Assembly: GCF_029051725.1 (NCBI RefSeq) | Contig: NZ_JAACFU010000002.1 | Span: forward strand, 186,001 to 250,000 | DNA length: 64,000 nucleotides | Reading direction: 5' to 3' | Origin: Bradyrhizobium sp. CSS354 | GTDB lineage: Bacteria; Pseudomonadota; Alphaproteobacteria; Rhizobiales; Xanthobacteraceae | In this document: in pieces, positions 63,443-64,000 of the stretch | Numbering within the stretch: position 1 is the first letter of the stretch | Layout: each line of letters starts with the position of its first letter | The notes under the pieces: model-generated | Databases searched by the model: none | What the model saw: only the letters and a program-made list of their open reading frames with translations | What the model was told of the DNA's origin: nothing | Translations under genes and position numbers: made by a program

Positions 63443-64000
63443 TCAGACCGAGCGCGTCAGTCCGCCGTCGACGCGGATATTCTGCCCGGTGATGTAGGCA
63501 GCACCGTCGGACGCCAGGAACGAGACGGTCGCCGCGATCTCCTCGACCTTGCCGTAGCGCTTCATCGGCACGCTGTCGCGGCGCGCATCTAGCTGCGGCA
63601 GGCTGTCGATCCAGCCCGGGAGCACGTTGTTCATGCGGATGTTCTCGGCGGCATGGGTGTCGGTGAAGATCTTCGTGAAGGCGGCAAGGCCGGCGCGGAA
63701 CACCGCAGAGGTCGGAAACATCGCGCTCGGCTCGAATGCCCAGGCGGTCGAGATGTTGATGATGGCGCCGCCCTTCTGCGCCTTCATGATTGGCATCACC
63801 AGCCGGGTGGGACGGATCACGTTGAGCAGATAGGTGTCGAGGCCGGTGTGCCACTGCTCGTCGGTGATCTCCGTGATCGCCGCCCGGGGCCCATGGCCCG
63901 CGCTGTTGACGAGCACGTCGATGCGTCCCCATTTGGCAAGTGCCCCGTCGACAAGCCGCTTCAGATCGTCGTTCGATTGGTTGGAACCGGTGACCCCCAA
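63443..64000 (-). CDS. SDR oxidoreductase, 5' end cut by window edge
   Basis: At least 185 aa. Visible: VLVNSAGHGPR (NNAG variant), NISTAWAFEPS with the catalytic Ser, and the C-terminal ITGQNIRVDGGLTRS. The position of the catalytic Tyr is taken by Phe in the visible frame (TSAVFRAGLAAF instead of YxxxK), so it may be inactive or divergent. N-terminal cofactor motif lies beyond the window. Confidence 0.8.
   Translation of the reverse strand: MGVTGSNQSNDDLKRLVDGALAKWGRIDVLVNSAGHGPRAAITEITDEQWHTGLDTYLLNVIRPTRLVMPIMKAQKGGAIINISTAWAFEPSAMFPTSAVFRAGLAAFTKIFTDTHAAENIRMNNVLPGWIDSLPQLDARRDSVPMKRYGKVEEIAATVSFLASDGAAYITGQNIRVDGGLTRSV

Overview
The window is a GC-rich chromosomal segment from an alphaproteobacterium, most likely Bradyrhizobium or a close relative. 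The evidence is strong G/C bias at third codon positions, protein families typical of the order (Omp25/31-like porin, HWE-family histidine kinase, CheB/CheR fusion, polysaccharide deacetylases, DUF1326/DUF2182 pair, many sensor kinases) and palindromic intergenic repeats of kinds common in that genus. I see no transposase, integrase, phage gene, rRNA or CRISPR array. One tRNA is present, tRNA-Leu(GAG). The window ends inside an SDR gene and begins at the remnant of a palindromic repeat.

Layout. 0-4.8 kb: MgtE magnesium transporter, two paralogous secreted polysaccharide deacetylases and small unknown genes. 4.8-8.9 kb: a minus-strand metal/redox block with a 16-cysteine copper-storage-like protein, a CDF cation exporter, a thioredoxin-reductase-like flavoprotein, a cysteine-rich flavodoxin-fold reductase and two small proteins. 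9.3-15.7 kb: a signalling block with no chemoreceptor or CheA, made of a Crp/Fnr regulator, a giant CheB-CheR-PAS-HWE kinase whose CheB catalytic residues are lost, a coiled-coil protein, an intact stand-alone CheB and a single-domain response regulator; two tiny membrane-peptide ORFs follow. 15.8-24.1 kb: stress and carbohydrate genes (SDR, zinc alcohol dehydrogenase, GH13 glucosidase, CsbD), then a membrane-anchored DUF305 protein, an isochorismatase-fold hydrolase and the DUF1326-DUF2182 pair. 24.2-27.9 kb: tRNA-Leu, an isolated fliN, lipB, a DnaB-like ATPase, and a tautomerase facing its likely LysR regulator. 27.9-39.6 kb: a membrane-SDR/DUF4166/GbsR-like operon, two hybrid sensor kinases, acylphosphatase, oxaloacetate-decarboxylase-type enzyme, acyl-CoA carboxylase alpha subunit and a zinc-ribbon metallopeptidase.

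39.8-46.9 kb carries an ArsB-like permease and a sugar-acid catabolic cluster (GntR regulator, MFS importer, enolase-superfamily dehydratase, gluconate-5-dehydrogenase-like SDR, idonate-5-dehydrogenase-like MDR). 46.9-50 kb has a secreted internally duplicated protein divergent from a NarL-type two-component system. 50-59.8 kb is an aromatic-acid cluster: extradiol dioxygenase, IclR regulator, MhpA-type hydroxylase, FAH-family enzyme and three solute-binding proteins with no transport permease beside them. 60-64 kb: SRPBCC protein with an ArsR-type repressor, a serine hydrolase, an outer-membrane beta-barrel protein and a truncated SDR.

The most interesting material is the CheB-degenerate signalling cassette, the metal-linked DUF305 fusion and DUF1326/DUF2182 genes, the stand-alone DnaB-like ATPase, several very small candidate genes, palindromic operators that overlap start codons, and short tandem duplications placed over translation-initiation regions. 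Function assignments rest on motif and family recognition by eye; no database search was run.
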